A DNA stretch of 34,721 bases from Tubiluchus corallicola (taxonomy: Eukaryota; Priapulida; Priapulimorpha; Priapulimorphida; Tubiluchidae), in the NCBI GenBank assembly GCA_030141605.1, contig JAQGDQ010001560.1, forward strand, positions 1 through 34,721, in the 5' to 3' direction. Each line of letters opens with the position of its first letter. Position 1 is the stretch's first letter. The notes under the pieces are model-generated. The model saw only the letters and a list, made by a program, of their open reading frames with translations, was not told the origin of the DNA and searched no databases. Positions 1-11,838 of the stretch are shown here, one piece after another. A program made the translations under genes and the position numbers.

Positions 1-466
1 CATAAAGCAAAAAAATGTTACCTCCGCGTGAGGCCCTAGGCGGTTGCCTAGTTTGCCCCTGCTTAAGGCCGGCCCTGAACCCCCAAGCTTATAGACACAT
101 CTAGGTTTATCATCATGAAATTACTATTATATTAAGCAGAGGTTAATGGCGTTTATTCACTTTTTTATAAACTGCTGTCCCAACCGATTGACAATTCTTA
201 CTTCTTAGGCTTTTGCGTTTAAACCGATAATTCTTTTGTCAAGAATTTCAGTTCAACGAGCAAAGTCGCGACACCTTTGTGGTCTAATTTAATTTAGTTT
301 TCAGATAAAATTCGATTTGCTTTATGGTGGTTTTATAGACGTGCTTAGACTTTTATTCGTTGGCATTTTTACGCCGGCAGCTGGCAAAAATCAATATTTA
401 CGAGATGGTGTTAAAGCTTAGTCTTAGCTATAGCTTGGTAGTTTTAACTACTTAACTACAGCAAAG

Positions 467-721
<255 letters not shown>

Positions 722-1055
722 TTTATTATGAATTTATTTACATATGCTTCTATTTTCAGGTGATGCATTTTAGAAATATTAATTACAATACGTTCGTTAA
801 TTACAATACTAGACTCATGCAGTGCATGTGCAGAAAAGGTAAAGAAAGCGCCATTACATCGTTTTTTACTATGCTGTTTAATACTTTAATGAGTGAGTAT
901 TTAGAATAAAAATTTTGGTTCTTAGTTAAGTTAATTTGTTTTCACATCAAACATTCCTCATTGAAACACTCCGCATCAAATATTCATCAAACATCAGCAT
1001 TCCTGTTTACAGTACGAGACGAAACATTATGTCAGAAATTTCATCATTATGCTAT

Positions 1056-1298
1056 TCAATAATCTGCTAGATTTAGCTCACATAATGTTCTTCTTTGATC
1101 AAGTTTACAAAAGAATTTTAATGCATTGGCATTTTCAAAACTGTATACACTGTTTATATCATGGGCTATCAGAGCATCTGTAAAAGCTTCTCTTTTTGCA
1201 TAGTAAGTGCTATACAGCTTGATAGGTGCAATTTCTTGCAGAAAAGCATTGAAGCTGTCTTGACCAAGTGGAAACTGCCCTTTCTTACTTGAATCCAT
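1056..1298 (-). CDS. Small ORF of the inverted repeat, left copy (frame-shifted C-terminus), function unknown
   Basis: This 80-codon frame starts at ATG with MDSSKKGQFPLGQDSF. It is nearly identical to the right-arm copy at 12537-12776; the first 60 codons differ only by I/V. Near the 3' end an extra A changes the frame, so the C-terminus reads ALKFFCKLDQRRTLCELNLADY here against ALNSFVNLIKEEHYGLNLADY on the right. A two-base difference restores the frame for the last residues. I do not recognise the protein. It has no clear signal peptide or membrane segment and is mildly polar. It may be an exon or gene remnant captured by the repeat, or a chance frame kept by recent duplication. Confidence 0.3.
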   Translation of the reverse strand: MDSSKKGQFPLGQDSFNAFLQEIAPIKLYSTYYAKREAFTDALIAHDINSVYSFENANALKFFCKLDQRRTLCELNLADY

Positions 1299-1496
1299 TA
1301 ATTCTAATAACTGTATCTTTACTTTTACGTGTTGGAATAGCTTTCACTCAAAACTTTGGAACATCTACGTCATTGTCAACAAAACAATGCAGTCTATTTT
1401 GTTTAGAACCCATTGTTATTGTGAACGTGACCCGTTTTTATGTTTTGGAGTTTGGGGTACATTTTGTTTTGCTTTTAATACCATCAGGCATATATA

Positions 1497-1991
1497 GGTT
1501 TTACATGTCAATTGTAGACCTACGTTAACTCAAATGTAGATTTAGGTAATTCAAATGTGTCTTGGTAACTCAAATGTAGATTTAGGTAATTCAAATGTGT
1601 TTGGTTTGTGTTGGTTTGTGTTAACAATGGTTTTCAAGATATCTTAAGCGTTTTTGGTAAGTCAAATGTGACATTGGTATCTCAAAAAGTGGATAGGTGG
1701 TAAAGTTTAAGGATGCTAAATTTAATCTTCTTTAATTTCAATTTAATAATTGCTCCTAAGTTAAAATAACAACGTTATAGGCCTACTAATGGATGCACTA
1801 TCTTTGGTTTATCTTTTTCTAATTTGCACTTAAGTAACTTAATTACCGATTTATTCAAAGTAATGCATCTACATTTGACTTACCTAAGTCACATTTGAGT
1901 TACCAAAACACATTCGAAATTCCTATGTCTACATTTGACTTACCTATGTCACATTTGAACTTTCCTGCGTCTACATTTGACGTGTAAAACC
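1497..1991. mobile_element. TATA-flanked MITE-like element with subterminal repeats, left-arm copy
   Basis: It begins GGTTTTACATGTCAA and ends with the inverted form (TTGACGTGTAAAACC), with TATA directly outside each end (1493-1496 and 1992-1995). The interior carries many copies of a degenerate motif, GGTAAyTCAAATGTrgA, reading rightward in 1520-1690 and leftward in 1865-1980, so the whole element is a diffuse palindrome. There is no coding capacity. The terminal duplication could be TA or TATA; I cannot assign a superfamily. Confidence 0.7.
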
Positions 1992-2375
1992 TATATTAAA
2001 GCAGCAATATTCTGGTAATTTAGCCCTATTATGACCATGTGTCAGAACATCCTTTGTTTAATTTGCAATGGAATTCTGAACAGCCCTGGACCTCTTTAAA
2101 CACCAAAATGTAAGACAGTGACCTGGAATTATTAAGTCACTCGCTGCTACATGTCATAATATTATACTTATTTTACGGAGAGCGGAAATCCGGCGCGCGA
2201 AGAATCAACGTTTCACCATTCGCTAACACGTCCCCATTTCAGTCAATAGACAAAAGCTGTTTCCAACATTGTAATACAATATATGGCGCAAGAAACGACT
2301 GGCAGAAAGCTAATTTCACCTGAAAATTGCTGAAACGCCGTTTGTGTCAACACATTAAACTACCTCCCATTGCCC

Positions 2376-3399
2376 GAGTTAACTACTTGTAACCATAGCG
2401 ACTAGATCACGTGTCCGAGTTAACTACTTGTAACCATAGCGACTAGATCACGTGTCCGAGTTAACTACTTGAAACCATAGCGATTAGATCACGTGTCCGA
2501 GTTAACTACTTGAAACCATAGTGACTAGATCATGTGCCCGAGTTAACTACTTCAAATCATAGCGACTAGATCACGTGTCCGAGTTAACTACTTGAAACCA
2601 TAGCGACTAGATCACGTGTCCGAGTTAACTACTTGAAACCATAGCGACTAGATCACGTGCCCGAGTTAACTACTTGAAATCATAGCGACTAGATCACGTG
2701 TTCGAGTTAACTACTTGAAACCATAGCGACTAGAGCACGTGTCCGAGTTAACTACTTGAAACCATAGCTACTAGATCACGTGCCCGAGTTAACTACTTGA
2801 AATCATAGCGACTAGATCACGTGTCCGAGTTAACTACTTGAAACCATAGCGACTAGATCACGTGCCCGAGTTAACTACTTGAAACCATAGCGACTAGATC
2901 ACGTGTCCGAGTTAACTACTTGAAATCATAGCGACTAGATCACGTGTCCGAGTTAACTACTTGAAATCATAGCGACTAGATCACGTGCCCGAGTTAACTA
3001 CTTGAAACCATAGCGACTAGATCACGTGCCCGAGTTAACTACTTGAAACCATAGCGACTAGATCACGTGTCCGGGTTAACTACTTGAAACCATAGCGACT
3101 AGATCACGTGCCCGAGTTAACTACTTGAAACCATAGCGACTAGATCACGTGTCCGAGTTAACTACTTGTAACCATAGCAACTAGATCACGTGTCCGAGTT
3201 AACTACTTGAAATCATAGCGACTAGATCACGTGCCCGAGTTAACTACTTGAAACCATAGCGACTAGATCACGTGCCCGAGTTAACTACTTGAAACCATAG
3301 CGACTAGATCACGTGCCCGAGTTAACTACTTGAAACCATAGCGACTAGATCACGTGTCCGAGTTAACTACTTGAAACCATGGCGACTAGATCACGTGTC
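2376..3399. repeat. Minisatellite, 41-bp unit x 25
   Basis: About 25 head-to-tail copies of a 41-bp unit, highly conserved (GAAACC versus GAAATC and GTCC versus GCCC variants). Each unit carries the palindromes GTTAAC (in GAGTTAACTACTTG) and CACGTG (in GATCACGTGTCC). No insertions or deletions interrupt the phase. Confidence 0.97.
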
Positions 3400-4770
3400 T
3401 AGATATGGAAAACACCCGCCGAGAAACCCGCCCCGTCTGATGATTCACTAATTGCTGATTCGGTTTGCTGATTGAGTGACTGACTGCTCGAATGATTGAA
3501 CTGATGGTCATGGTAATGAGAATGACATTTTGCTGAAAACTCAAGTTAATGTGATACTCACGTTCCGGGAAAAATAGGCTTGGAAAGGATTTCGGAGAAC
3601 TCTATTTTAAGTATTTCAAAAAATGCATAGCTTTCTAATATTAAAATAGCAAAATACATGTAGAATCTGAATTTGAGGATTGATTTGCAAAAAGCAAATT
3701 AGTGTGAACAACAAAACTAACGATGGAACAAAAAAGCATGGAGAGAATTTTGTCAAGTTTTTAACGGTTTCAAAAAGCTAAATATATGAGGTCGTATTAC
3801 AATAAAATCATCCTTATTAAAAGGTACTAAATTATGAGAATTATTACAAAACTGCAAATTAGCGTGACACTAATAGAGTAATGATTCAACAAGAAGGAAG
3901 ATTTTGTTTTAACGATTTCAAAAAGAAGAAACTCAAATAGCTGAGCTCCTGCTCACCTGTTAAAATTCTTCTTAATTGGCACTGAATCTGAAAATTGATT
4001 TGAAAATATGCTATTTACTTAAAAACTAGACAAAGGCTATGATTACTTAGAGCAATCATATTCAATATTGCCCTGGAGTGCACACATGCGCAGAATTAGA
4101 TTCGTTTTCCTGTTCTATCCCAGACAATGCACCCCATATTTACGAAACAATCACCTACAGCTCTGCGGCGTTACCCAAATCATTGTCAATATTGAATCAC
4201 AAACAGGCTAGGAATATCAGGCCATTTGCTTTTAGTCGTAGTGGCAGCTCCATCTTGCGGGTGAAGATGAAACCTGCCTGACAAACCAAAACCATGATTA
4301 TGATAGTTGAGCTTAAATTTTGGGGGTAAATTAAATCTACATTGTATGTCCTGTCTTATCTAGCACGACTACGATACGGTTTCTTAGCTATTTGCTACGT
4401 AATTATAATAAACTCAGCCACCTTTACGAGTAGGCCTCTCAGGCTGTGCATCGTGCGCCATTTTGTTTCCTTTCGTGAAACTATAATGAAGAATGAAACC
4501 GCAGGAGAAATGTTTCGCGAAAAAAACTCATAAACTTGTCAAGTCAATAAATCACGATGATTTAGTTTAGGTCGGCGAGATTTTTCGAGAGTAATCACTG
4601 ATGATTGTCGACAAGATAACAACTTGCTGTTACAACGTTGAGCTTAGCGAGAGACAGATGAGCCATGGATTAAACGCCTCGTAGTGACAACTGAGCCTTC
4701 TTAACTAATGATTTTTCTGCTGTTTTTACTTCTCGGTACTCTGCTAACCGGTATCAAACGCTTAATCGAT
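3400..4770. other. Low-coding intergenic stretch with a degenerate direct repeat
   Basis: No convincing gene is seen. Bases 3600-4040 hold two or three diverged copies of a roughly 155-bp AT-rich sequence; compare GCAAATTAGTGTGA (about 3706) with GCAAATTAGCGTGA (about 3857), each followed by a TTTCAAAAAG-containing block. Short frames at 4078-4281 and 4342-4533 begin at non-ATG codons and match nothing I know. Confidence 0.5.
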
Positions 4771-5389
4771 GATGTAGTAGACAGAAACCAATGACGTAGT
4801 AGACAGAAACCAATGATGTAGTAGACAGAAACCAATGATGTAGTAGACAGAAACTAATGGTGTAGTAGACAGAAACCAATGATGTAGTAGACAGAAACTA
4901 ATGGTGTAGTAGACAGAAACCAATGATGTAGTAGACAGAAACCAATGACGTAGTAGACAGAAACCAATGATGTAGTAGACAGAAACCAATGATGTAGTAG
5001 ACAGAAACTAATGGTGTAGTAGACAGAAACCAATGATGTAGTAGACAGAAACTAATGACGTAGTAGGCAGAAACCAATAATGTAGTAGACAGAAACTAAT
5101 GGTGTAGTAGACAGAAACCAATGATGTAGTAGACAGAAACTAATGGTGTAGTAGACAGAAACCAATGATGTAGTAGACAGAAACTAATGGTGTAGTAGAC
5201 AGAAACCAATGATGTAGTAGACAGAAACTAATGACGTAGTAGACAGAAACCAAAGATGTAGTAGACAGAAACTAATGGTGTAGTAGACAGAAACCAATGA
5301 TGTAGTAGACAGAAACTAATGGTGTAGTAGACAGAAACCAATGATGTAGTAGACAGAAACCAATGGTGTAGTAGACAGAAACCAATGAT
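4771..5389. repeat. Minisatellite, 22-bp unit x about 28
   Basis: About 28 copies of a 22-bp unit containing GATGTAGTAGACAGAAACC. Two variants, CCAATGATG and CTAATGGTG, alternate over much of the tract, giving a 44-bp higher-order period. Confidence 0.96.
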
Positions 5390-5443
5390 CCTTCTTAACT
5401 AATGATTTTTCTGCGGTTTTTACTTTTCGGTACTCTGCTAACC

Positions 5444-5787
5444 CAATGGCAATGTGTGGAGGAGTAAACCTTCCTAATCAGGAGTGGAGCCCCGAAGACG
5501 GACCAGTGCAGCATGATCACTAACTCCGGCAGCTCCTGCAGCCAATGTGGTGCCAAACGCAACGCTCCACTTTCCTTTGGACTACACCAGAGAGGAAGAG
5601 AGGGGGTTCCTGTTGTCTGGGCAACTCAGGATCTCCATACACCTTGCCCATGCGTGCGCCCTGGAGACGTTCAAGGATCGCACTGCTCAGCCACAATCGA
5701 CGCTGCAGCTCCATCAATGTGATCAATAACTGACTCTCTTGGTGCACACTCCATTGTCCTCCGAGACAGAAGGATGCCAACAAGAAT
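5444..5787. other. GC-richer insert between duplicated blocks, no recognised gene
   Basis: This stretch has a distinctly higher GC content than its surroundings. It allows overlapping frames of 60-87 codons on both strands (for example 5547-5729 plus and 5520-5783 minus). None resembles a family I recognise and no frame stands out. It could be a fragment of an old transposon or captured gene sequence. Confidence 0.35.
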
Positions 5788-5848
5788 TACTCTGCTAACT
5801 GGTATCCAACACTTAATCGATGATGTAGATGATGTAGTAGACAGAAAA

Positions 5849-6549
5849 AAAACAGTCTCGTTATGAAGGAATATCATCTACACACTGAACCACTAGTCAG
5901 CCACATTTGATGTATAATATAACTTGGACAATACAGCAAATATAACCATTCATGGAGTCTTTTCTCACTGCCTTGTTCTCTATTTGGCGTACTGGAACAA
6001 TATTAATTGCAAAGGAACATAGAAATCGTATTTTAAGTCGATGACTCTGAATTTTACTGAATCAGCCATCCATTCACCACCCAGGCTTAATATCGCTTAA
6101 CTTTGGTCAACTGAAATTGCTAACGCGATACTCGAATCTACGGTTATCTCCTTTATCTCTTTTATGCTCCTTTATCTTCAGAAACATCGACCCGCTGTCT
6201 CAACATTTAGGAACATGCATTAACTAAAATAATGATCTGCTATTTACCCCCCACCCTTGATAAGCTACTTTGCCACGTTATTCATCAAAGGAAGAAATTA
6301 AATATTCTCGTTCAAAATATTTCCCAACAAGAACTGCGAATTCTATTTCCTCTCCGGTACGAAGCGTTTCTTGTTACATGAAAATGCCAATATTGATCAT
6401 AACTTGAGTTTGTTGACCACTTTTCTAGCGATATTCACTCTGCTCTAAAAATAATTAAATTCTGGAAAGAGTTGAAAGAAGTCTTGCATAATATGAGCTC
6501 AACAACAAGACGAGTTTTATATGTCGGCTGTTCAATGAATTTTGAACAT
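5849..6549. other. No feature seen
   Basis: AT-rich sequence without a credible reading frame, structural RNA or clear repeat. It directly precedes the 51-copy minisatellite. Confidence 0.5.
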
Positions 6550-8640
6550 GTTTGGTTGCCTCGCTGACTAGTTTAAAGCCCACCTACACAGTTTGGTTGC
6601 CTCGCTGACTAGTTTAAAGCCCACCTGCACAGTTTGGTTGCCTCGCTGACTAGTTTAAAGCCCACCTGCACAGTTTGGTTGCCTCGCTGACTAGTTTAAA
6701 GCCCACCTACACAGTTTGGTTGCCTCGCTGACTAATTTAAAGCCCACCTGCACAGTTTGGTTGCCTCGCTGACTAGTTTAAAGCCCACCTGCACAGTTTG
6801 GTTGCCTCGCTGACTAGTTTAAAGCCCACCTACACATTTTGGTTGCCTCGCTGACTAGTTTAAAGCCCACCTACACAGTTTGGTTGCCTCGCTGACTAGT
6901 TTAAAGCTCACCTGCACAGTTTGGTTGCCTCGCTGACTAGTTTAAAGCCCACCTGCACAGTTTGATTGCCTCGCTGACTAGTTTAAAGCCCACCTGCACA
7001 GTTTGGTTGCCTCGCTGACTAGTTTAAAGCCCACCTACACAGTTTGGTTGCCTCGCTAACTAGTTTAAAGCCCACCTGCACAGTTTGGTTGCCTCACTGA
7101 CTAGTTTAAAACCCACCTGCACAGTTTGGTTGCCTCGCTGACTAGTTTAAAGCCCACCTAGACAGTTTGGTTGCCTCGCTGACTAGTTTAAAGCCCACCT
7201 GCACAGTTTGGTTGCCTCGCTGACTAGTTTAAAGCCCTGCTACACAGTTTGGTTGCCTCGCTGACTAGTTTAAAACCCACCTACACAGTTTGGTTGCCTC
7301 GATGACTAGTTTAAAGCCCACCTACACAGTTTGGTTGCCTCACTGAATAGTTTAAAGCCCACCTACACAGTTTGGTTGTCTCGCTGACTAGTTTAAAGCC
7401 CCCTTGCACAGTTTGGTTGCCTCGCTGACTAGTTTAAAGCCCACCTGCACAGTTTGGTTGCCTCGCTAACTGGTTTAAAGCCCACCTACACAGTTTGGTT
7501 GCCTCACTGACTAGTTTAAAGCCCTGCTACACAGTTTGGTTGCCTCGCTGACTAGTTTAAAGCCCACCTACACAGTTTGGTTGTCTCGCTGACTAGTTTA
7601 AAGCCCACCTACACACTTTGGTTGCCACGCTAACAAGTTTAAAGCCCACCTACACAGTTTGGTTGCCTCACTGACTAGTTTAAAGCTCACCTGCACAGTT
7701 TAGTTGCCTCGCTGACTAGTTTAAAGCTCACCTGCACAGTTTGATTGCCTCGCTGACTAGTTTAAAGCCCACCTACACAATTTGGTTGCCTCGCTAACTA
7801 GTTTAAAGCCCACCTACACAGTTTGGTTGCCTCGCTGACTAGTTTAAAGCCCTGCTACACAGTTTGGTTGCCTCGCTGACTAGTTTAAAGCCCACCTATA
7901 CAGTTTGGTTGCCTCGCTGACTAGTTTAAAACCCACCTACACAGTTTGGTTGCCTCGATGACTAGTTTAAAGCCCACCTACACAGTTTGGTTGCCTCACT
8001 GAATAGTTTAAAGCCCACCTACACAGTTTGGTTGCCTCGCTGACTAGTTTAAAGCCCACCTACACAGTTTGGTTGCCTCACTGACTAGTTTAAAGCCCTG
8101 CTACACAGTTTGGTTGCCTCGCTGACTAGTTTAACGCCCACCTACACAGTTTGGTTGTCTCGCTGACTAGTTTAAAGCCCACCTACACAGTTTGGTTGCC
8201 ACGCTAACAAGTTTAAAGCCCACCTACACAGTTTGGTTGCCTCACTGACTAGTTTAAAGTTCACCTGCACAGTTTAGTTGCCTCGCTGACTAGTTTAAAG
8301 CTCACCTGCACAGTTTGGTTGCCTCGCTGACTAGTTTAAAGCCCACCTACACAATTTGGTTGCCTCGCTAACTAGTTTAAAGCCCACCTACACAGTTTGG
8401 TTGCCTCGCTGACTAGTTTAAAGCCCACCTACACAGTTTGGTTGCCTCGCTGACTAGTTTAAAGCCCACCTATACAGTTTGGTTGCCTCGCTGACTAGTT
8501 TAAAGCTCACCTGCACAGTTTGGTTGCCTCGCTGACTAGTTTAAAGCCCACCTGCACAGTTTGGTTGCGTCGCTGACTAGTTTAAAGCCCACCTACACAG
8601 TTTGGTTGCCTCGCTGACTAGTTTAAAGCCCAACTACACA
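6550..8640. repeat. Minisatellite, 41-bp unit x 51
   Basis: 2091 bases, exactly 51 x 41, of a unit starting GTTTGGTTGCCTCGCTGACT and ending GCCCACCTACACA. Variants (GCCCTGCTACACA, CGATGACT, CACTGAATAG, CCACGCTAACAAG) recur in the same order at offsets of 656 bp (16 units) and 574 bp (14 units), showing block duplication inside the array. A partial unit trails to about 8648. Confidence 0.97.
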
Positions 8641-9133
8641 GTTTGGTTACACAGTTACAATTTTATGACCGTGTAAGTATATATACTAATAAAATATAGA
8701 GGGGAACTTTAAAGCGCATGTAGTGGAATCCTCCCGTAAGTCTTTAGGGAAGAAAGCGATTACTGACTGAAGCCACTTCTATTAGACTATTCCCATAACA
8801 CTATCATCACTATTATTATTATTAGCGTCAAATAGAACAGAGTCGGTAAATATTTCACCTGCACTGCTGCACATTCACCACAAATCATTATTGTCAGGGC
8901 AGAAATAATTACTAACAGGTTAAACAACGTTTAAAGATTAATAGTTCACCGTAAAGTACTTATTCAACCCAATCACACGATTGGTTCTATTTTTTTTACT
9001 TTGTTGGCGTTTAACAACCTTTGAAATAAACATTCATTAGATACCATAATGATTTTCAATATTATTAATAATATAAATATCATTCCCTTTCAAATTTATT
9101 AATTGTGTTCGCACTAATTTATAACCACATACT
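8641..9133. other. No gene seen between minisatellites
   Basis: AT-rich spacer with a short ATT run near 8812-8824. No supported feature. Confidence 0.5.
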
Positions 9134-10250
9134 TAGTTTGATAAATTATTGCTAAATGTGAAAAAGAAAACTTTATTTTATCCCTTAAACACCTTTTCAT
9201 TTTTTATGTTTATTTAGTTTAATTAATTATTGCCAAATGTGAAAAAGAAAACTTTATTTTATCCCTTAAACACCTTTTCGTTTTTTATGTTTATTTAGTT
9301 TAATTAATTATTGCCAAATGTGAAAAAGAAAACTTTATTTTATCCCTTAAACACCTTTTCGTTTTTCATGTTTATTTAGTTTAATTAATTATTGCCAAAT
9401 GTGAAAAAGAAAACTTTATTTTATCCCTTAAACACCTTTTCGTTTTTTATGTTTATTTAGTTTAATTTATTATCGCCAAATGTGAAAAAGAAAACTTTAT
9501 CCCTTAAACACCTTTTCGTTTTTTATGTTTATTCAGTTTGATAAATTATTGCCAAATGTGAAAAAGAAAACTTTATTTTATCCCTTAAACACCTTTTCGT
9601 TTTTTATGTTTATTTAGTTTAATTTATTATCGCCAAATGTGAAAAAGAAAACTTTATCCCTTAAACACCTTTTCGTTTTTTTATGTTTATTCAGTTTGAT
9701 AAATTATTGCCAAATGTGAAAAAGAAAACTTTATTTTATCCCTTAAACACCTTTTCGTTTTTTATGTTTATTTAGTTTAATTAATTATTGCCAAATGTGA
9801 AAAAGAAAACTTTATTTTATCCCTTAAACACCTTTTCGTTTTTTATGTTTATTCAGTTTAATTAATTATTGCCAAATGTGAAAAAGAAAACTTTATTTTA
9901 TCCCTTAAACACCTTTTCGTTTTTTATGTTTATTCAGTTTAATTAATTATTGCCAAATGTGAAAAAGAAAACTTTATTTTATCCCTGAAACACCTTTTCG
10001 TTTTTTATGTTTATTTAGTTTAATTAATTATTGCCAAATGTGAAAAAGAAATCTTTATTTTATCCCTTAAGCACCTTTTCGTTTTTTATGTTTATTTAGT
10101 TTAATTAATTATTGCCAAATGTGAAAAACAAAACTTTATCCCTTAAACACCTTTTCGTTTTTTATGTTTATTTAGTTTAATTAATTATTGCCAAATGTGA
10201 AAAAGAAAACTTTATTTTATCCCTTAAACACCTTTTCGTTGTTTATGTCT
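9134..10250. repeat. Minisatellite, about 81-bp AT-rich unit x 14
   Basis: Fourteen copies of a unit with the core GCCAAATGTGAAAAAGAAAA followed by CCCTTAAACACCTTTTCG. Most units are 81 bp; at least three (near 9475, 9632 and 10114) lack about 5 bases of the TTTATTTTA segment. The first unit is the most diverged (GCTAAATGTG). Confidence 0.96.
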
Positions 10251-11130
10251 TTGTGAATTTGTCACCTGCCTATTTATCGACCTGGCTACTTCGAGGGCGT
10301 ATAACGACCTGAACCCACCGCAATGCATTTTACGCTTATATGAAAAACATTTTTGCAACGATAAAAACTTTTATTTCATGAACATTATAGCCTCCATTCT
10401 GTTTCACATTGTTCAGTTCTTTCACTGTGACTTAATTGATCATGATTCATTTTTCTATGTTAAATATAAAAATGTATTTTTTAACACTAGCTGTACCAGC
10501 AGTTCTCTTATATTAAACTCATAGTGCTATCGAGCTGTTGACCATGCAGCTAGAAAATTAAAAGATTAATGAGATAACAACATCTTTCTGCGTCATTGGC
10601 TTTAATGCTTCGGATGAGCCTGGCTAAGATGTATGGGAAAAAGATGGCATGATTACGCAGCCGTGATAATTACACATCGCTGTGACAGTTGCATTCTGGG
10701 ATTACATTAATTTCCAGCGAAACTTGACTAAAAAAGACGAACAGTGTAGAATTTTGAACAGCAAGCCAATGTGCTGTGAACAGTGGGAAACGTAATGCAT
10801 TTGCCAAATGTGCAAACATTGGCTTTTAATAGATTCAGTCGAACAGTCGATAGTATTTAGCCACTGTTTTACTGATGTGAAATGGTTGAACCCAAGCGTG
10901 TTACATCATTTAAGCTAATCTAAACTACTCATGACAAAACTGCCACGTGACTAGAATATGGATACCCTCTGGACTTGAACGTGCGCACAATTTGAGTTCG
11001 CTCGCCATTTTGTAACATATTGTTGCAGTTACAACTAGTTAAGATCACTACTGATGCTGTCATTGTTTTTGCATTTGCTCTACGATCTTTGCTGATGGTG
11101 TCTTTGTGGCTTACACTTGTACCAAGTAGG
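10251..11130. other. No feature seen
   Basis: Unique AT-rich sequence, with no coding frame, RNA gene or repeat I can support. Confidence 0.5.
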
Positions 11131-11350
11131 CATTGGGGTGGTTTTGGGTTGTGGTTTTGTGTTTGTTGTGGTTGTGTTTTTTGGGTTGTTGGTTGGTTTT
11201 GTTTTGGTTTGTTTGTTGTGTTGTTTTGTTTGTGTGTTTTGTTTTTTTGTGGTGTTTTGTTTGTGTGTTTTGTTTTTGTGTGTGTGTTGGTGTGTTTTGT
11301 TTGTTTTGGGTTGTGGTTGTTTTGTGTTGGGTTGTGGTTGTGTTGTGGGC
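11131..11350 (+). repeat. Strand-asymmetric GT-only tract
   Basis: About 220 bases made almost wholly of G and T on the plus strand, irregular repeats of GGTTTTG, GTTTGTG and GGGTTGTGGTT. The three overlapping open frames (about 82-123 codons) are poor in polar residues and arise from the composition. Runs of GG and GGG separated by T-rich spacers could form G-quadruplexes; this is inference only. Confidence 0.85.
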
Positions 11351-11768
11351 GTTCTTATACAGTAAAGCTACTATTGCAAACCAGAATTTGATTAATAATG
11401 TCTGGTTTTCCCAACATTTCCTCTGAGATCATCGATCGATCGCTGATGGCTTCAAATCCTCCCTTTACTTGATCAGTTATTGGGAACTGACTCAGCGAGG
11501 TACATTAAATTCCTCCTTAATCTGCTAAGCAAAAGAAAATTAAAGTTTCTTGGAACGATGTTTCGATCGCTAGTGCTCGGAACGTCACACACAAACGTTG
11601 CAAAGTAATGCTAATTTATGTATTAAACTGGCTCGTCAGCATCAATACACGCAAAGAAAATTATAATTAATTTGTCATCTGTTAAATATTGATTGTCATT
11701 TCTCATTGCTATGGTACTTTTGCTGTTTCTTTTTCATCATTTTTTCTTTTTTCATAATTGCGAATCGG
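11351..11768. other. No feature seen
   Basis: Unique sequence between the GT tract and the right inverted-repeat arm. It contains a short GATCGATCGATCG run near 11428-11442 and nothing else I can support. Confidence 0.45.
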
Positions 11769-11838
11769 TTAAACAAAGGATATTCTGACACATGGCCATA
11801 ATAGGGCTAAATTATCAGAATATAGCTGCTTTAATATA

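Larger units (their letters stand above)
4696..5848. repeat. Duplicated single-copy blocks framing the 22-bp array
   Basis: A 54-bp block (4696-4749, starting CCTTCTTAACTAATG) recurs after the array at 5390-5443 with a few mismatches. The following block, ACTCTGCTAACyGGTAT...CTTAATCGATGATGTAG (4737-4796), recurs at 5788-5848 together with about one array unit. The array has therefore been duplicated with its flank, or has expanded within a duplicated segment. Confidence 0.8.

Noticed and set aside
2376-3399. CRISPR-like array of regularly spaced repeats
   Set aside because: The units are contiguous, with no unique spacers, and the setting is animal DNA. All the regular arrays here are minisatellites.
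5520-5783. Arginine- and leucine-rich frame suggesting a transposase or zinc-finger fragment
   Set aside because: Several frames are open on both strands in this GC-richer patch, and I could not match any to a known domain.
11020-11426. Three overlapping hydrophobic, cysteine- and tryptophan-rich frames that look like membrane proteins
   Set aside because: They come from the GT-only composition; three frames are open at once and none has a plausible family.
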